Shown: piece by piece, positions 24,259-32,209 of the stretch
Layout: the number at the start of each line of letters is the position of its first letter
Position numbering within the stretch: the stretch's first letter is position 1
Origin: a virus
Direction: 5' to 3' (one strand)
Length of the DNA: 55,789 nt
IMG/VR virus record: IMGVR_UViG_3300024259_000042
Span: 1 to 55,789 of that record
Notes under the pieces: model-generated
Seen by the model: only the letters and a program-made list of their open reading frames with translations
Told to the model about the DNA's origin: nothing
The model's database searches: none
Program-made: the position numbers and the translations under genes

Positions 24259-24652
24259 TGATAACTTGAGAAAAATGTTTCATTTATTATGTAATGGAAA
24301 TGAACTTAAAATTGAGAGTTTATTAACCTTATATGATGAGTATTATCATGCTGGATATGAAGAGGGCATTGATGCTGGCTATAAGAAATTAATGGAAGAG
24401 GAAAGATATGATGAAAATAATGAAGCCGGACAAGATGCTGCATATGATGAGGGTTTAGAGGAAGGAAGAGAAGAAGGCTTTAATAATGGTTATGAATCAG
24501 GATTAGATCAAGGATATCAAAATGGCTTGGAAGAGAGTCAAGATGGAATATTTAATAATGGCAAGGTAGAGGGATATGAGGAAGGACGAGAAGATGGATA
24601 TAATAATGGATATGAAGATGGACAAAGAGAAGCCGGAGAAATCAGTTTATAG
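24251..24652 (+). CDS. GxxxG tetrad-repeat protein
   Basis: 133 residues. From residue ~33 on, the chain is a run of four-residue units with Gly at one position and acidic or aromatic residues between: AGYEEGIDAGYKK, DEGLEEGREEGFNNGYES, EGYEEGREDGYNNGYEDG. This pattern, seen in Yae1-type and surface proteins, usually forms a long helix with a glycine face for packing or dimerisation. Strongly acidic. Function unknown. Confidence 0.6.
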   Translation: MDNDNLRKMFHLLCNGNELKIESLLTLYDEYYHAGYEEGIDAGYKKLMEEERYDENNEAGQDAAYDEGLEEGREEGFNNGYESGLDQGYQNGLEESQDGIFNNGKVEGYEEGREDGYNNGYEDGQREAGEISL

Positions 24653-24830
24653 TAATTTTATAAGGGATTGTATAAACAATAAACTTCCAATGGATAAAGT
24701 TATGAAAACTGAAATAGAGTTTTTACTTAAAACATATTCAATGGAAAGGTTTATAGATATAATGGTATATGATTTTATACCATCATTACATCATGAAGCC
24801 AATAGTATAAAGGAGAATAATGATAGATAA
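24576..24830 (+). CDS. Hypothetical protein, start uncertain
   Basis: Up to 84 residues. The first part overlaps the repeat gene's end, where the other frame is rich in chance Met codons (MDIIMDMKMDKEK), so the true start may be ATG 24618 (70 aa) or nearby. The region outside the overlap (NFIRDCINNKLPMDKVMKTEIEFLLKTYSMERFIDIMVYDF) is a helical domain with no recognised family. It overlaps the transglycosylase gene by 11 bases. Confidence 0.5.
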   Translation: MRKDEKMDIIMDMKMDKEKPEKSVYSNFIRDCINNKLPMDKVMKTEIEFLLKTYSMERFIDIMVYDFIPSLHHEANSIKENNDR

Positions 24831-25416
24831 TACATATAAAGTAGCAATAATTATATTAATTATTATGGGATTACTTAGTGCTATAGGTTTAATCTATAGT
24901 GATTCACAACAACCAGAAAAAGTAATAGTAGATGAAGTGGTAAAGATTGAAGAAGTTAAAGAGGTTGAGAAGGTAGTTGAAGTTAAACAATTACCTAAAT
25001 CAAGTGAAACAGTATCTATGATAATGGGACTGAATCCTAAAGTAGATAAGCAAGTAGCTGGAATTATTGCTAGTTCAGTAGAGAAGTATTCTAAGCAATA
25101 TAGCTTGTCTATACCATTAGTACTAGCATTGATGAATAAAGAGAGTGGTTTCAGACCAATTGTAACAAGTAAAGCTCTTTGTGTTGGATTAATGCAAATC
25201 AATCCTAAATCACATCCAGAGAAGATAAAAGGATATAAACACAGTGAATTATATCATATTGATGTGAATGTTAGTATTGGATGTCAGATATTGAGGGAGT
25301 ATTTGGACAAAAAGAAAACCATTAAAGGTGCTCTCCAGAGTTATCTAGGAGCACACAATAATAGTTATATGATGGATATACTGTCTACTACGGTTGAATT
25401 AGGTATTAAGAACTAG
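24820..25416 (+). CDS. Membrane-anchored lytic transglycosylase (SLT)
   Basis: 198 residues. One membrane helix near the N terminus (VAIIILIIMGLLSAIGLIY, ~8-26), a charged Val/Glu spacer (~35-58), then the goose-type/SLT lysozyme domain: VLALMNKESGFRPIVTSK (catalytic Glu ~108) and CVGLMQINPKSH. Cuts peptidoglycan glycan strands to 1,6-anhydro ends. Anchored, likely facing the periplasm, unlike the soluble GH108 lysozyme at 85-675, so two wall enzymes of different class are present. Expression with early-type genes suggests a role before lysis, for example superinfection control or virion export; that is inference. Confidence 0.85.
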   Translation: MIDNTYKVAIIILIIMGLLSAIGLIYSDSQQPEKVIVDEVVKIEEVKEVEKVVEVKQLPKSSETVSMIMGLNPKVDKQVAGIIASSVEKYSKQYSLSIPLVLALMNKESGFRPIVTSKALCVGLMQINPKSHPEKIKGYKHSELYHIDVNVSIGCQILREYLDKKKTIKGALQSYLGAHNNSYMMDILSTTVELGIKN

Positions 25417-25475
25417 GACATAATTAAAGAAAATAGATATAAGCAATATAAAATGAATGTTACTATGTATCTCAT

Positions 25476-25766
25476 TTAGTATTTTTTTTCAATAATAGCG
25501 TCAATAATAATTTCAATATTATGACCTAAACTTTCTTCACCCATTTTTTGAACCCAATAGTAAATCTGATATTTAACATCTTCCATTTCATTTTCAGTTA
25601 TATCATTAGACATACTTATAGCCTTTTTACCTATTGTATCAAAAAGATCAGCACGAAGTTTCTTGGTTTTAACCATATAACCTTTAACCATCTTTTTAAT
25701 GGAGGCTACATCAGAACTAACATTCCTTTCTTCATCTAATATATATTTACCCAGTTTACTTTTCAA
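25476..25766 (-). CDS. Helical protein with capsid-targeting-type leader
   Basis: 96 residues, leader MKSKLGKYILDE|E (L-D-E at residues 10-12). The body is basic then acidic helices (SVASIKK-like, YMVKTKKLRADLFDTIGKKA, YWVQKMGEESLGHNIEIIIDAI). Unrecognised. Last gene of the leftward late region (its 3' end at 25476 faces the transglycosylase gene); no hairpin is visible in the 60-base gap, only a T-rich run on the plus strand at 25485-25492. Overlaps the upstream gene by 11 bases. Confidence 0.6.
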   Translation of the reverse strand: MKSKLGKYILDEERNVSSDVASIKKMVKGYMVKTKKLRADLFDTIGKKAISMSNDITENEMEDVKYQIYYWVQKMGEESLGHNIEIIIDAIIEKKY

Positions 25767-26196
25767 GTTCTTCCTCCTTCTTTTTATCTTGTTCAGTATC
25801 CACTACATCCCTTACATCTTCTTCATCACCATCTTTTGCTTCCTCTGGTTTCTCATCAAAAGGTTGCCCTTTAGCATGCGCTCTTGTTTGAGGAATAATA
25901 CTTGCTTTCTTACCTATAACCTGAACTATTTGTCTAAGAGCTAATACATATTCACCTTGTTCTTTCTCCATATTAGCAAGCATAAGACCGATTTTATATT
26001 GAAATGAAGGATTATCTTCTATTTTATCAATCTCAGATTCAATCATTTCAACGAAGGTATCCATATGATCGTCTAATTTGATTAATTCCTTTTTTAATAC
26101 AACCTTGGATTTCTTACGAGTAGCATCTTCTGCTTTAACCTTCTTCTTCTCATCATCCGTCATATCCATTTCATTCATAAAATCTTGTAATCTCAT
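25756..26196 (-). CDS. Acidic-tailed protein with capsid-targeting-type leader
   Basis: 146 residues, leader MRLQDFMNE|M (Glu9). Helical, with a central coiled-coil-like part (LIKLDDHMDTFVEMIESEIDKIEDN) and a charged C-terminal tail (EEAKDGDEEDVRDVVDTEQDKKKEEELEK), much like the protein at 1274-1651. Possibly a head-core or scaffold-like internal protein. Function not assigned. Confidence 0.6.
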   Translation of the reverse strand: MRLQDFMNEMDMTDDEKKKVKAEDATRKKSKVVLKKELIKLDDHMDTFVEMIESEIDKIEDNPSFQYKIGLMLANMEKEQGEYVLALRQIVQVIGKKASIIPQTRAHAKGQPFDEKPEEAKDGDEEDVRDVVDTEQDKKKEEELEK

Positions 26197-26200
26197 TGTA

Positions 26201-26455
26201 TCATTCCCCTTTAAGAATATCTATTGTTGGTATAATCTCTTTAAACATAATATTCTTTTTAGTTTTCTTATTATATTTAACATTATAATTATCCTCTTTC
26301 AATTGAGTGATAATTACCTTAGTGTTATTTATATTAAACTGTAAACTTTTGCCTAAAGCAGCAACATCCTTTGCATTCCATCTATCAAAACATTGTGGAT
26401 CTATTGATCTTAAACCATTCATTATTTCTAACCCTACAGATTTTGGTATTTTCAT
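26201..26455 (-). CDS. Hypothetical protein, 84 aa
   Basis: Start placed at 26455 (MKIPKSVGLEIMNGL): on the minus strand GGAG follows the upstream stop and lies 6 bases before this ATG. The longer frame to 26533 runs into the repeat gene. A small alpha-beta domain (LGKSLQFNINNTKVIITQLKED) with a basic stretch (YNKKTKKN). No leader and no family recognised. Confidence 0.6.
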   Translation of the reverse strand: MKIPKSVGLEIMNGLRSIDPQCFDRWNAKDVAALGKSLQFNINNTKVIITQLKEDNYNVKYNKKTKKNIMFKEIIPTIDILKGE

Positions 26456-26465
26456 TAGTTTCTCC

Positions 26466-27770
26466 TTATATATCATCCCACAAGTCAGGTGAATCTCCTT
26501 CATCATGGAAATTACCCTTTCTATCACGACCACCTTTCCATTTGCCTAATATCCATTTACCACCTTGCCAGAGTCCACCATCAAAAACCCCACCTTCCCA
26601 TCTTCCATCCTTCCAAACACCACCTTTAAAGGTTCCATCTTCAAATGTTCCATCCCACCAGATTCCATCTTTCCACTCACCATCTTTCCACTCACCATCA
26701 AACCATTCACCTTTTTCCCATGTTCCATTATGCCATAAACCATTATCCCATTGACCATCTTGCCAGATGCCATCTTTCCAAACACCATAATACCAATTAC
26801 CATTCACCCATGTACCATTATGCCAGATACCTTCATCCCAAGTGCCATCATGCCAGATACCTTGAAAATGTTCACCATCTTCCCACTCACCATCATTCCA
26901 TTCACCATTTAACCAATTACCATTACGCCATCTACCATTGTTCCATATTCCTCGTATCCATTGACCATCTTTCCATACACCATCTTGCCAGACTCCATTC
27001 ATCCATGTTCCTTTATGCCATACACCATTCATCCACATTCCATCTAGCCATACACCATCACGCCATATACCATCTTGCCATTTTACGAATTCATCATTAG
27101 CGACATCATATACCGCATCAATGGTTTTTGCTTTATCAACAAATGAAGGTTTACGACCAAAATGTTTTTTATGTATTTCACTATATAACCTTTCCATTTT
27201 ACTATTATTTAATTTATTGATATTAAGGTCTGGTATATCATTAACAGCTTTATCATTAGAATCAAACATTTCATACATACCACTTGCATCAGGATATACA
27301 GCAACAGCATATTTGGTATCAGTACCTATAAGATATATAAGGGTTACGCCTCTATCTAATACATAATCATCCCAATATTGTTGGTCTTTTTGGTAGGCTG
27401 TGCACCATCTACCTTCACATCCACCTATATCCTTTGATGCTATGAATTTTGATGCTTCCCAAGATAAAGGTATATAAGCGTTATAATTTTTTGAAACATT
27501 TTTCAATTCTATATAATCCTTATTTTTCTTGAGTCCTTTGATGCCTTGCTTTTTAACACCTTTACTTATAGACCTTTTAGAACGATAATCTAATACTGAC
27601 TTGAAATCACTAAAAGTAAGTTTTTTATTATTCCAATCAATCATCGCTTCAAGTTTGGGATTATTAGAGGAGAATAGAGGCATAAGGATATCTTTCTCTT
27701 CCTTGGAAAGATTCTTTAATCTCTTTATAATATGGTCTTTCTTCTCTAGTAGGTAGTGTTGGAATCTCAT
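26466..27770 (-). CDS. WxDGxW repeat protein with capsid-targeting-type leader
   Basis: 434 residues, leader MRFQHYLLE|K (L-L-E). Residues ~10-225 form a globular domain with a GGCEGRWCTAYQKDQQYWDDY segment and LIYLIGTDTKYAVAVYPD, a motif found in other phage proteins of unknown role. From ~235 to ~415 the chain is about 36 units of five residues, mostly W-x-D/N/G-G-x, such as WKDGQWIRG and WFDGEWKDGEWKDG. Such periodicity suggests a beta-solenoid or beta-stack with a tryptophan ladder, MORN-like in principle. If injected, it could act as a DNA mimic, a scaffold or a sugar binder; none is proven. Confidence 0.8.
   Translation of the reverse strand: MRFQHYLLEKKDHIIKRLKNLSKEEKDILMPLFSSNNPKLEAMIDWNNKKLTFSDFKSVLDYRSKRSISKGVKKQGIKGLKKNKDYIELKNVSKNYNAYIPLSWEASKFIASKDIGGCEGRWCTAYQKDQQYWDDYVLDRGVTLIYLIGTDTKYAVAVYPDASGMYEMFDSNDKAVNDIPDLNINKLNNSKMERLYSEIHKKHFGRKPSFVDKAKTIDAVYDVANDEFVKWQDGIWRDGVWLDGMWMNGVWHKGTWMNGVWQDGVWKDGQWIRGIWNNGRWRNGNWLNGEWNDGEWEDGEHFQGIWHDGTWDEGIWHNGTWVNGNWYYGVWKDGIWQDGQWDNGLWHNGTWEKGEWFDGEWKDGEWKDGIWWDGTFEDGTFKGGVWKDGRWEGGVFDGGLWQGGKWILGKWKGGRDRKGNFHDEGDSPDLWDDI
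26525..27080 (-). repeat. 15-base coding repeat (WxxGx units)
   Basis: Read on the minus strand, a TGG-N6-GGN-N3 unit of about 15 bases recurs some 36 times without spacers, coding for the Trp/Gly pentads of the gene above. Units vary at the x positions and at third bases, so the array is old rather than freshly expanded. Slippage or unequal crossing-over could still change copy number. Confidence 0.85.
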
Positions 27771-28031
27771 TTATTTCCAGCCTTTTAATTCTTTATCTAA
27801 TACTCCTTCAACCCATTTCTTTGCTTCAATTCTTTTTGGATCATTTGAATTGCCAAAGAATGTATTAGCTAAATCTGTACGAATTACTTCACTGCTATGT
27901 CCATATTCTTTTCCGCCTTTTACAACAGCTTTTACTAAAAGTTTTATAGCAGTTCTTTTGATGATACCTAAACCACCCTTATCTTTACCTTCACTAACCA
28001 AATACTTATCAATCTTTTCATTAATATCCAT
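27771..28031 (-). CDS. Small protein with second-type leader (IDKYLVSE)
   Basis: 86 residues starting MDINEKIDKYLVSE|G (V-S-E, Glu14), the clearest example of the second leader form M-x-x-x-E-K-I-D-K-Y-L. The body is basic (IIKRTAIKLLVKAVVKGGKEYG) then a helix-loop region (DPKRIEAKKWVEGVLDKELKGW). Unrecognised. It abuts the WxDGxW gene with no gap. Confidence 0.6.
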   Translation of the reverse strand: MDINEKIDKYLVSEGKDKGGLGIIKRTAIKLLVKAVVKGGKEYGHSSEVIRTDLANTFFGNSNDPKRIEAKKWVEGVLDKELKGWK

Positions 28032-28035
28032 TTTA

Positions 28036-29457
28036 TTAATCCTCCAATTCCTTATCCATCATTTGTTTAACTATTTCATATTGAATGTCTCGCATGAAAT
28101 CAGTGAATCCTTTACCATAAAAGTTCAATCCACTCACATTAGTTATATCTTTATGACCACCTGATTGACTCATCACTAAATCCCATAAATTGATACTTAC
28201 CTTCTTCAGTATTGCCTTCTGTTTCTTTGATAAGTATTTATATGGTTTATTAGTTATATCTTCAATCATACCTTGCCACTTATCACTACCATCAAGTCCT
28301 TTCAGTTTACCCTTAAATAATGCAAGGAGATCCTTGAAGGTAAATCCCATTGAATCCTTATCAAAAGACTTATCATTCTCAAAGGTCCACTTGATGTAAT
28401 CCAGTGTTACATTAATTTTCTTCATCTTACCTTTGAATTTAGGCATAACTTTCTTCATTACTATATCACCTAAATGGTAGGGGTTCTTACCTTTAAAGGG
28501 ATTTTTACTTAATTGAACTAAACCCATAGGCCAAACTATTGTATAGAAGTCGGAAGTTGGATGGTTTTTAAATGGTGTATATCTATCATAAAGATTTCCT
28601 CTACCCATTGCTCCTCCACCATATTGAACAATAGTGGTACCTATAAGAGTTGAAGAACCACTTTTTAATTTATATACATCCTTGGGTCCTCCTTGCTTTA
28701 ATATCTTACCTTTGACTTGTTCAGTATATTTTCCTTGTTCTATCTCTAATTGTTCTGGTGGTCTATAACCAGACTTTTCAGCCAATTTAATAGTTGTATT
28801 ATATATAGACATTAAAGAAGGCTTTGCTTGCATTACTAATTGTTCAAGGAAACCTTTTTTATTCTTATGTGCTAATACTAACTTATTGGTGGCAAACCCC
28901 ATCATTTGATGATTAACCTTACCACTCTTCCTCTTATCAACCTTGAATACAGCCCTCATTATATCATCAGGTGTTAAGCCTTGTGAACCAAAATCAGCGG
29001 AATCAACTGTTGATATAATCTTAGCATCCTTTGGAGGAAATAGGTCGGAGGGTGATAATACTTGTGATATATAAGCAGCATTGGATGGTGTCTTAACGAA
29101 TGAGGTTGAGGTACCTTTTTCAACACCTATCTGACCTTCATGGTGATCAGTATGAATATTCATTACTGGCTTCCCGTGTGCGAAATCAACCAATACAGCT
29201 AAAACTTTATTTTTAGGCTTGGGTACAGCATACTCTTCACCACCATATTGTATGGGATGAGCTGCAATGGTCTTAATACCATAATTTCTTAGATAGGTTT
29301 TCATACCTATAGCAGAGGTTATGCCATCAAGGTCTTTGTGGAAATAGATTTCAGCCTTTTTATATTCTTTAGCTAACTTAGTTATATTGCGGAGACCTGA
29401 CTCATCAAGTCTATGCTCTATTGCTTCTATTTCATTAATTTTATCTAAAATGTTCAT
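28036..29457 (-). CDS. DHH-family phosphoesterase with leader
   Basis: 473 residues. Leader MNILDKINE|I; a second candidate cut lies after HRLDE (residue 19) before Ser-Gly. The DHH domain follows: IYFHKDLDGITSA (~36-48), VLVDFAHGK (~87), NIHTDHHEGQ (~99-108, the name-giving DHH), STVDSADFG. A GGGAMGRGN loop (~283) resembles the glycine loop of the DHHA1 substrate domain. Relatives cleave nanoRNA, cyclic di-AMP or pAp, or act as RecJ exonucleases. If injected it could degrade a signalling nucleotide of the host (c-di-AMP or CBASS-type products); the substrate cannot be told from sequence. Confidence 0.82.
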   Translation of the reverse strand: MNILDKINEIEAIEHRLDESGLRNITKLAKEYKKAEIYFHKDLDGITSAIGMKTYLRNYGIKTIAAHPIQYGGEEYAVPKPKNKVLAVLVDFAHGKPVMNIHTDHHEGQIGVEKGTSTSFVKTPSNAAYISQVLSPSDLFPPKDAKIISTVDSADFGSQGLTPDDIMRAVFKVDKRKSGKVNHQMMGFATNKLVLAHKNKKGFLEQLVMQAKPSLMSIYNTTIKLAEKSGYRPPEQLEIEQGKYTEQVKGKILKQGGPKDVYKLKSGSSTLIGTTIVQYGGGAMGRGNLYDRYTPFKNHPTSDFYTIVWPMGLVQLSKNPFKGKNPYHLGDIVMKKVMPKFKGKMKKINVTLDYIKWTFENDKSFDKDSMGFTFKDLLALFKGKLKGLDGSDKWQGMIEDITNKPYKYLSKKQKAILKKVSINLWDLVMSQSGGHKDITNVSGLNFYGKGFTDFMRDIQYEIVKQMMDKELED

Positions 29458-29458
29458 A

Positions 29459-29704
29459 TTACCTCTTCTGTTTCATAAATTTTGTTAATTCAGTTTCAAT
29501 ATTATATACTGCTGCTTCGGCATTTAAAATGGCTTGATCCAATTTATATGATATTTTTTTATCTTCAGATTTAATGTATGATTGTATTGACTTTTTAAAC
29601 TTATCAATCTCCATTATTAAATTGACTTTTGTCCAATGGAAATTCTTTAAGACATTGACTATTACCTCATCTAAATGTTTATCTATTTTCTCTTCAATTC
29701 GCAT
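29459..29704 (-). CDS. Small helical protein with second-type leader
   Basis: 81 residues, MRIEEKIDKHLDE|V (L-D-E, Glu13), an intermediate between the MRL and IDKYL leader forms. The rest is one long helix set (VNVLKNFHWTKVNLIMEIDKFKKSIQ; LDQAILNAEAAVYNIETELTKFMKQ). Unrecognised. Two bases separate it from the DHH gene. Confidence 0.6.
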   Translation of the reverse strand: MRIEEKIDKHLDEVIVNVLKNFHWTKVNLIMEIDKFKKSIQSYIKSEDKKISYKLDQAILNAEAAVYNIETELTKFMKQKR

Positions 29705-29705
29705 G

Positions 29706-30209
29706 TTAATCCTCCAAGGTCATTCCAAACTTTGATTTAGGTTTAACTTTAACAACCTTCTTAGGTTCTTCTTTGACTGTAGTTTCCAATATATTCTTAA
29801 CTGATATAGACATCTTTTCCTTTTCTTCTATTGTAGTTGTTTCAGTAACAGTAGCTTCCACCGCAACAGGTACTTCAACATTAATAGTATCTTCCCAAGG
29901 AACCATATAAGTATCACCAGCAATAATCTCTAATTTAGCTTTCAATACACTACCATCCATTAGTTCTTTTTTAATGAATTCATCCAAAGGTGGTATTACA
30001 GCCTCTACAGTATTATCTGTATTAATCTTAACTGGTAAACCATATTCGATATTATTAACAGTAGCAATGGATTTCACTTCTGCTTCTGACATATTTGCTT
30101 GAAAAGGTCTAATCTTCAATTTACCTTTCAATTCTGCTAGATCAGTACCAGCAATTGCTATATCAAACTTAATAGATTTTTTTTCATTGGTACTCATTTT
30201 TAAAGCCAT
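29706..30209 (-). CDS. Hypothetical protein, 167 aa
   Basis: Starts MALKMSTNEKKSIKFDIAIAG, no leader. The first ~110 residues look like a beta domain (LAELKGKLKIRPF, GLPVKINTDNTVEAVIPPLDEFIK, VLKAKLEIIAGDTYMVPWEDTINVEV), then a Thr/Val/Glu linker and a basic tail (PKKVVKVKPKSKFGMTLED). Perhaps a virion or decoration protein, given the neighbours. No family recognised. Confidence 0.55.
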   Translation of the reverse strand: MALKMSTNEKKSIKFDIAIAGTDLAELKGKLKIRPFQANMSEAEVKSIATVNNIEYGLPVKINTDNTVEAVIPPLDEFIKKELMDGSVLKAKLEIIAGDTYMVPWEDTINVEVPVAVEATVTETTTIEEKEKMSISVKNILETTVKEEPKKVVKVKPKSKFGMTLED

Positions 30210-30210
30210 A

Positions 30211-30417
30211 TTATTTCTCCTGTATTCCTATTACTGTAACTCGTTTAGGCCCCACGTTATGATATTTAACTCTTGATACTGTTATTAAAGGTTTTCTAGG
30301 TTGCACTTGTGTAAATCCACCACCCGCAGCACCGCCTACAATAGTGGTTGTATCACCACTAGAACTTCCTGATGGTCCACAAAACTTCCCTCCTGTGGCT
30401 ATACATATACTCCCCAT
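30211..30417 (-). CDS. Small Gly/Ser-rich protein
   Basis: 68 residues: MGSICIATGGKFCGPSGSSS, a GGAAGGGF turn, then beta strands (PLITVSRVKYHNVGPKRVTVIGI). A late-type promoter (TATAAATA on the minus strand, 30438-30431) lies 14 bases upstream. Probably a small virion component by context; the family is unknown to me. Confidence 0.55.
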   Translation of the reverse strand: MGSICIATGGKFCGPSGSSSGDTTTIVGGAAGGGFTQVQPRKPLITVSRVKYHNVGPKRVTVIGIQEK

Positions 30418-30430
30418 AAAATTATATCCT

Positions 30431-30438
30431 TATTTATA
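30431..30438 (-). promoter_or_regulatory. T4-type late promoter
   Basis: TATAAATA on the minus strand, between the collagen-like gene and the small Gly-rich gene, exactly the T4 gp55-dependent late box. Placed to drive genes from 30417 leftward. In such AT-rich DNA single matches can be chance; its intergenic position supports it. Confidence 0.55.
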
Positions 30439-30442
30439 TATT

Positions 30443-31006
30443 TTAATCGGCTATAACAATTCTTATACTAACTGTATCAACTGGCATCCAAACCCTTAAA
30501 AGTGTTGAACTTACAGCACTTACTTGATATGGTAAGATAGCTTCATTATTATCATTATCATAACATTGATAATGGACGAATTGAGTTCCTATGGATGCTG
30601 TATTAACATCTCCATAATATAGTTCACTACCTGAAGCAGACCAAGAATTTACAACAGTTGAAAGACCTACAAATGATGTTCCTGAACTTCCAGAGGTTCC
30701 ACTGCTTCCTGAAGTTCCAGAGGTTCCTGATGTCCCGGAACTTCCTGATGTTCCACTGGTTCCAGAAGTTCCGCTTGTACCTGAACTTCCTGAACTACCA
30801 GAGGTTCCTGTTGTACCAGATGTTCCTGAAGTACCGGAGGTTCCACTGCTTCCTGAACTACCAGAACTACCCGATGTCCCGGAACTTCCAGAGGTTCCCG
30901 AACCCGCACCCTCAATAGTAACATTAGATATAGTATAACCGCCAAAATCAACATTATCATCAATCTCTATATCGGATATCCTATCAACTACCCTGCCTGT
31001 TGTCAT
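30443..31006 (-). CDS. Collagen-like (GSS/GTS) repeat virion protein
   Basis: 187 residues from ATG 31006, which overlaps the upstream stop as ATGA (the frame stays open to 31024). After an N-terminal domain (DNVDFGGYTISNVTIEGAGS), residues ~37-117 are uninterrupted Gly-x-x triplets, nearly all GTS or GSS (SGTSGSSGTSG). A C-terminal beta domain follows (GSELYYGDVNTASIGTQFVHYQC, ending IRIVIAD). Collagen-like triplets in phage proteins form trimeric rods on fibres or head spikes. No proline, so the rod would be loose. Confidence 0.75.
   Translation of the reverse strand: MTTGRVVDRISDIEIDDNVDFGGYTISNVTIEGAGSGTSGSSGTSGSSGSSGSSGTSGTSGTSGTTGTSGSSGSSGTSGTSGTSGTSGSSGTSGTSGTSGSSGTSGSSGTSFVGLSTVVNSWSASGSELYYGDVNTASIGTQFVHYQCYDNDNNEAILPYQVSAVSSTLLRVWMPVDTVSIRIVIAD
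30663..30905 (-). repeat. 9-base collagen-like coding repeat
   Basis: On the minus strand, near-perfect copies of GGAACTTCN / GGAAGCAGN-type 9-base units code for the Gly-Thr/Ser-Ser triplets of the gene above, about 27 triplets in a row. Slippage-prone, so copy number may vary between isolates. Confidence 0.8.
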
Positions 31007-32199
31007 GATGCCACCTGTTGCCAAGAACTAAACTTACCGGCACCATCTCCAGCAGAAGTTATAGTATATGTACTAATAACATCATCTGTTGTTCCCACAC
31101 TTGCAGCAGCAGAATATATCCTTACCCTCAGAGATGTCAAATTATCATCACTATCATATCCAGGGTTGTCCATATAAATGTTCTCATGTACTAATCCTAA
31201 TATCTTTTCAACATCTGTGTTAATATCAGTTATGAACTTGAACGCATTACCATTAAAATCTTCACTAGCCCATGCCCTATTATCATCTCCTGTATCCCAC
31301 AATATGGAACCATGCCAATCATCATCAAATGTTATATTAGCACCATAACATCCACCACTTGTTCCTATCGTATATACACCTGTTTCTGTTCTTGCTCTAT
31401 ATTCCCCACCATCAGCATTAAGTAATGTATAACCAACTGTTGATAAACTAGACTTACCATTACCAAAATTAACAGTCCTTACTAAAGCACCAGATGTTGT
31501 GGTTGTTTCTGTACTTGCCGTTACGGAAGAACTATATATACTTGATAATAACCATCCTGTAGATAGTTCAGTATCATGGTCACTTGCTATTTCATCCCAG
31601 ACATCATCAGTTATTTCCGCAGAAGTAGGTAAACCACTTACATCTGCTTTATATTGATCAGGATTGTCAAGGTCTGCTTGTATTGTATTTAACCTTGTGT
31701 TATATTCACCACTTGGAGCAAGACTTGATACATCTGCTTTATATTGATCAGGATTATCTAAATCTGCTTGAACAGTTACTACTTGAGCAGATGTAGCTAA
31801 TGTGGTTGTATCTGCTTTATACTGGTCAGGATTATCAAGGTCTGTTTGTATTGCATCAATCTTAGCTTCTTGCGCAGCAGTCAATCCACTACCTGAAGAA
31901 GCATCTGTGGATACTGAAAAATCTTCAATTAAATTAGTAGCAAACAGGTCAGTATCACTTATATTCCACTTTAATACATAATTACCAATACTTTGATCTG
32001 TCCAATCAGTACTTACATCCAATTCATCATAATAACAATTGAAAGTATCATTCCAAGTGGCTGTTTGTGCTGATACAGAACAAGTTGTTAGGTCGGATTC
32101 ATATATGTCATATGTAACTGTAGCATCTTCATCATATGTATTATCGGACTTAATAAGTTGGATCGAAATTGGTATGTTTTTACCTTTAATAAATTGCAT
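31003..32199 (-). CDS. Virion protein with coiled repeats (BppU-like N terminus)
   Basis: 398 residues. The N-terminal domain (MQFIKGKNIPISIQLIKSDNT, TVTYDIYESD..., YVLKWNI) resembles the Ig-like N-terminal domain of baseplate or fibre proteins, and matches in style the small protein at 46197-46508. Then four copies of an Asp/Gln-rich unit, QADLDNPDQYKADVS (~130-195), probably a trimeric stalk, and a C-terminal beta domain with a GDGAGKFSSWQ end. Likely a fibre or spike. The start codons ATG-CAA-TT are repeated at the start of the HNH gene upstream. Confidence 0.65.
   Translation of the reverse strand: MQFIKGKNIPISIQLIKSDNTYDEDATVTYDIYESDLTTCSVSAQTATWNDTFNCYYDELDVSTDWTDQSIGNYVLKWNISDTDLFATNLIEDFSVSTDASSGSGLTAAQEAKIDAIQTDLDNPDQYKADTTTLATSAQVVTVQADLDNPDQYKADVSSLAPSGEYNTRLNTIQADLDNPDQYKADVSGLPTSAEITDDVWDEIASDHDTELSTGWLLSSIYSSSVTASTETTTTSGALVRTVNFGNGKSSLSTVGYTLLNADGGEYRARTETGVYTIGTSGGCYGANITFDDDWHGSILWDTGDDNRAWASEDFNGNAFKFITDINTDVEKILGLVHENIYMDNPGYDSDDNLTSLRVRIYSAAASVGTTDDVISTYTITSAGDGAGKFSSWQQVAS
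31641..31850 (-). repeat. Direct coding repeat, four degenerate copies
   Basis: Copies near 31641-31680, 31731-31770 and 31810-31850, plus a partial one, share a 38-base run coding for (I/V)QxDLDNPDQYKAD on the minus strand. Bases are about 90 percent alike by eye between copies, consistent with fairly recent stalk expansion. Confidence 0.7.
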
Positions 32200-32209
32200 T
32201 GATTATTCC

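Noticed and set aside
26525-27080. Regular 15-base array as a CRISPR or iteron array.
   Set aside because: Units are contiguous without spacers and code in frame for WxxGx pentads.
30663-30905. Minus-strand GC-rich tandem array as an origin or regulatory repeat.
   Set aside because: It is the coding sequence of collagen-like GTS/GSS triplets in frame.
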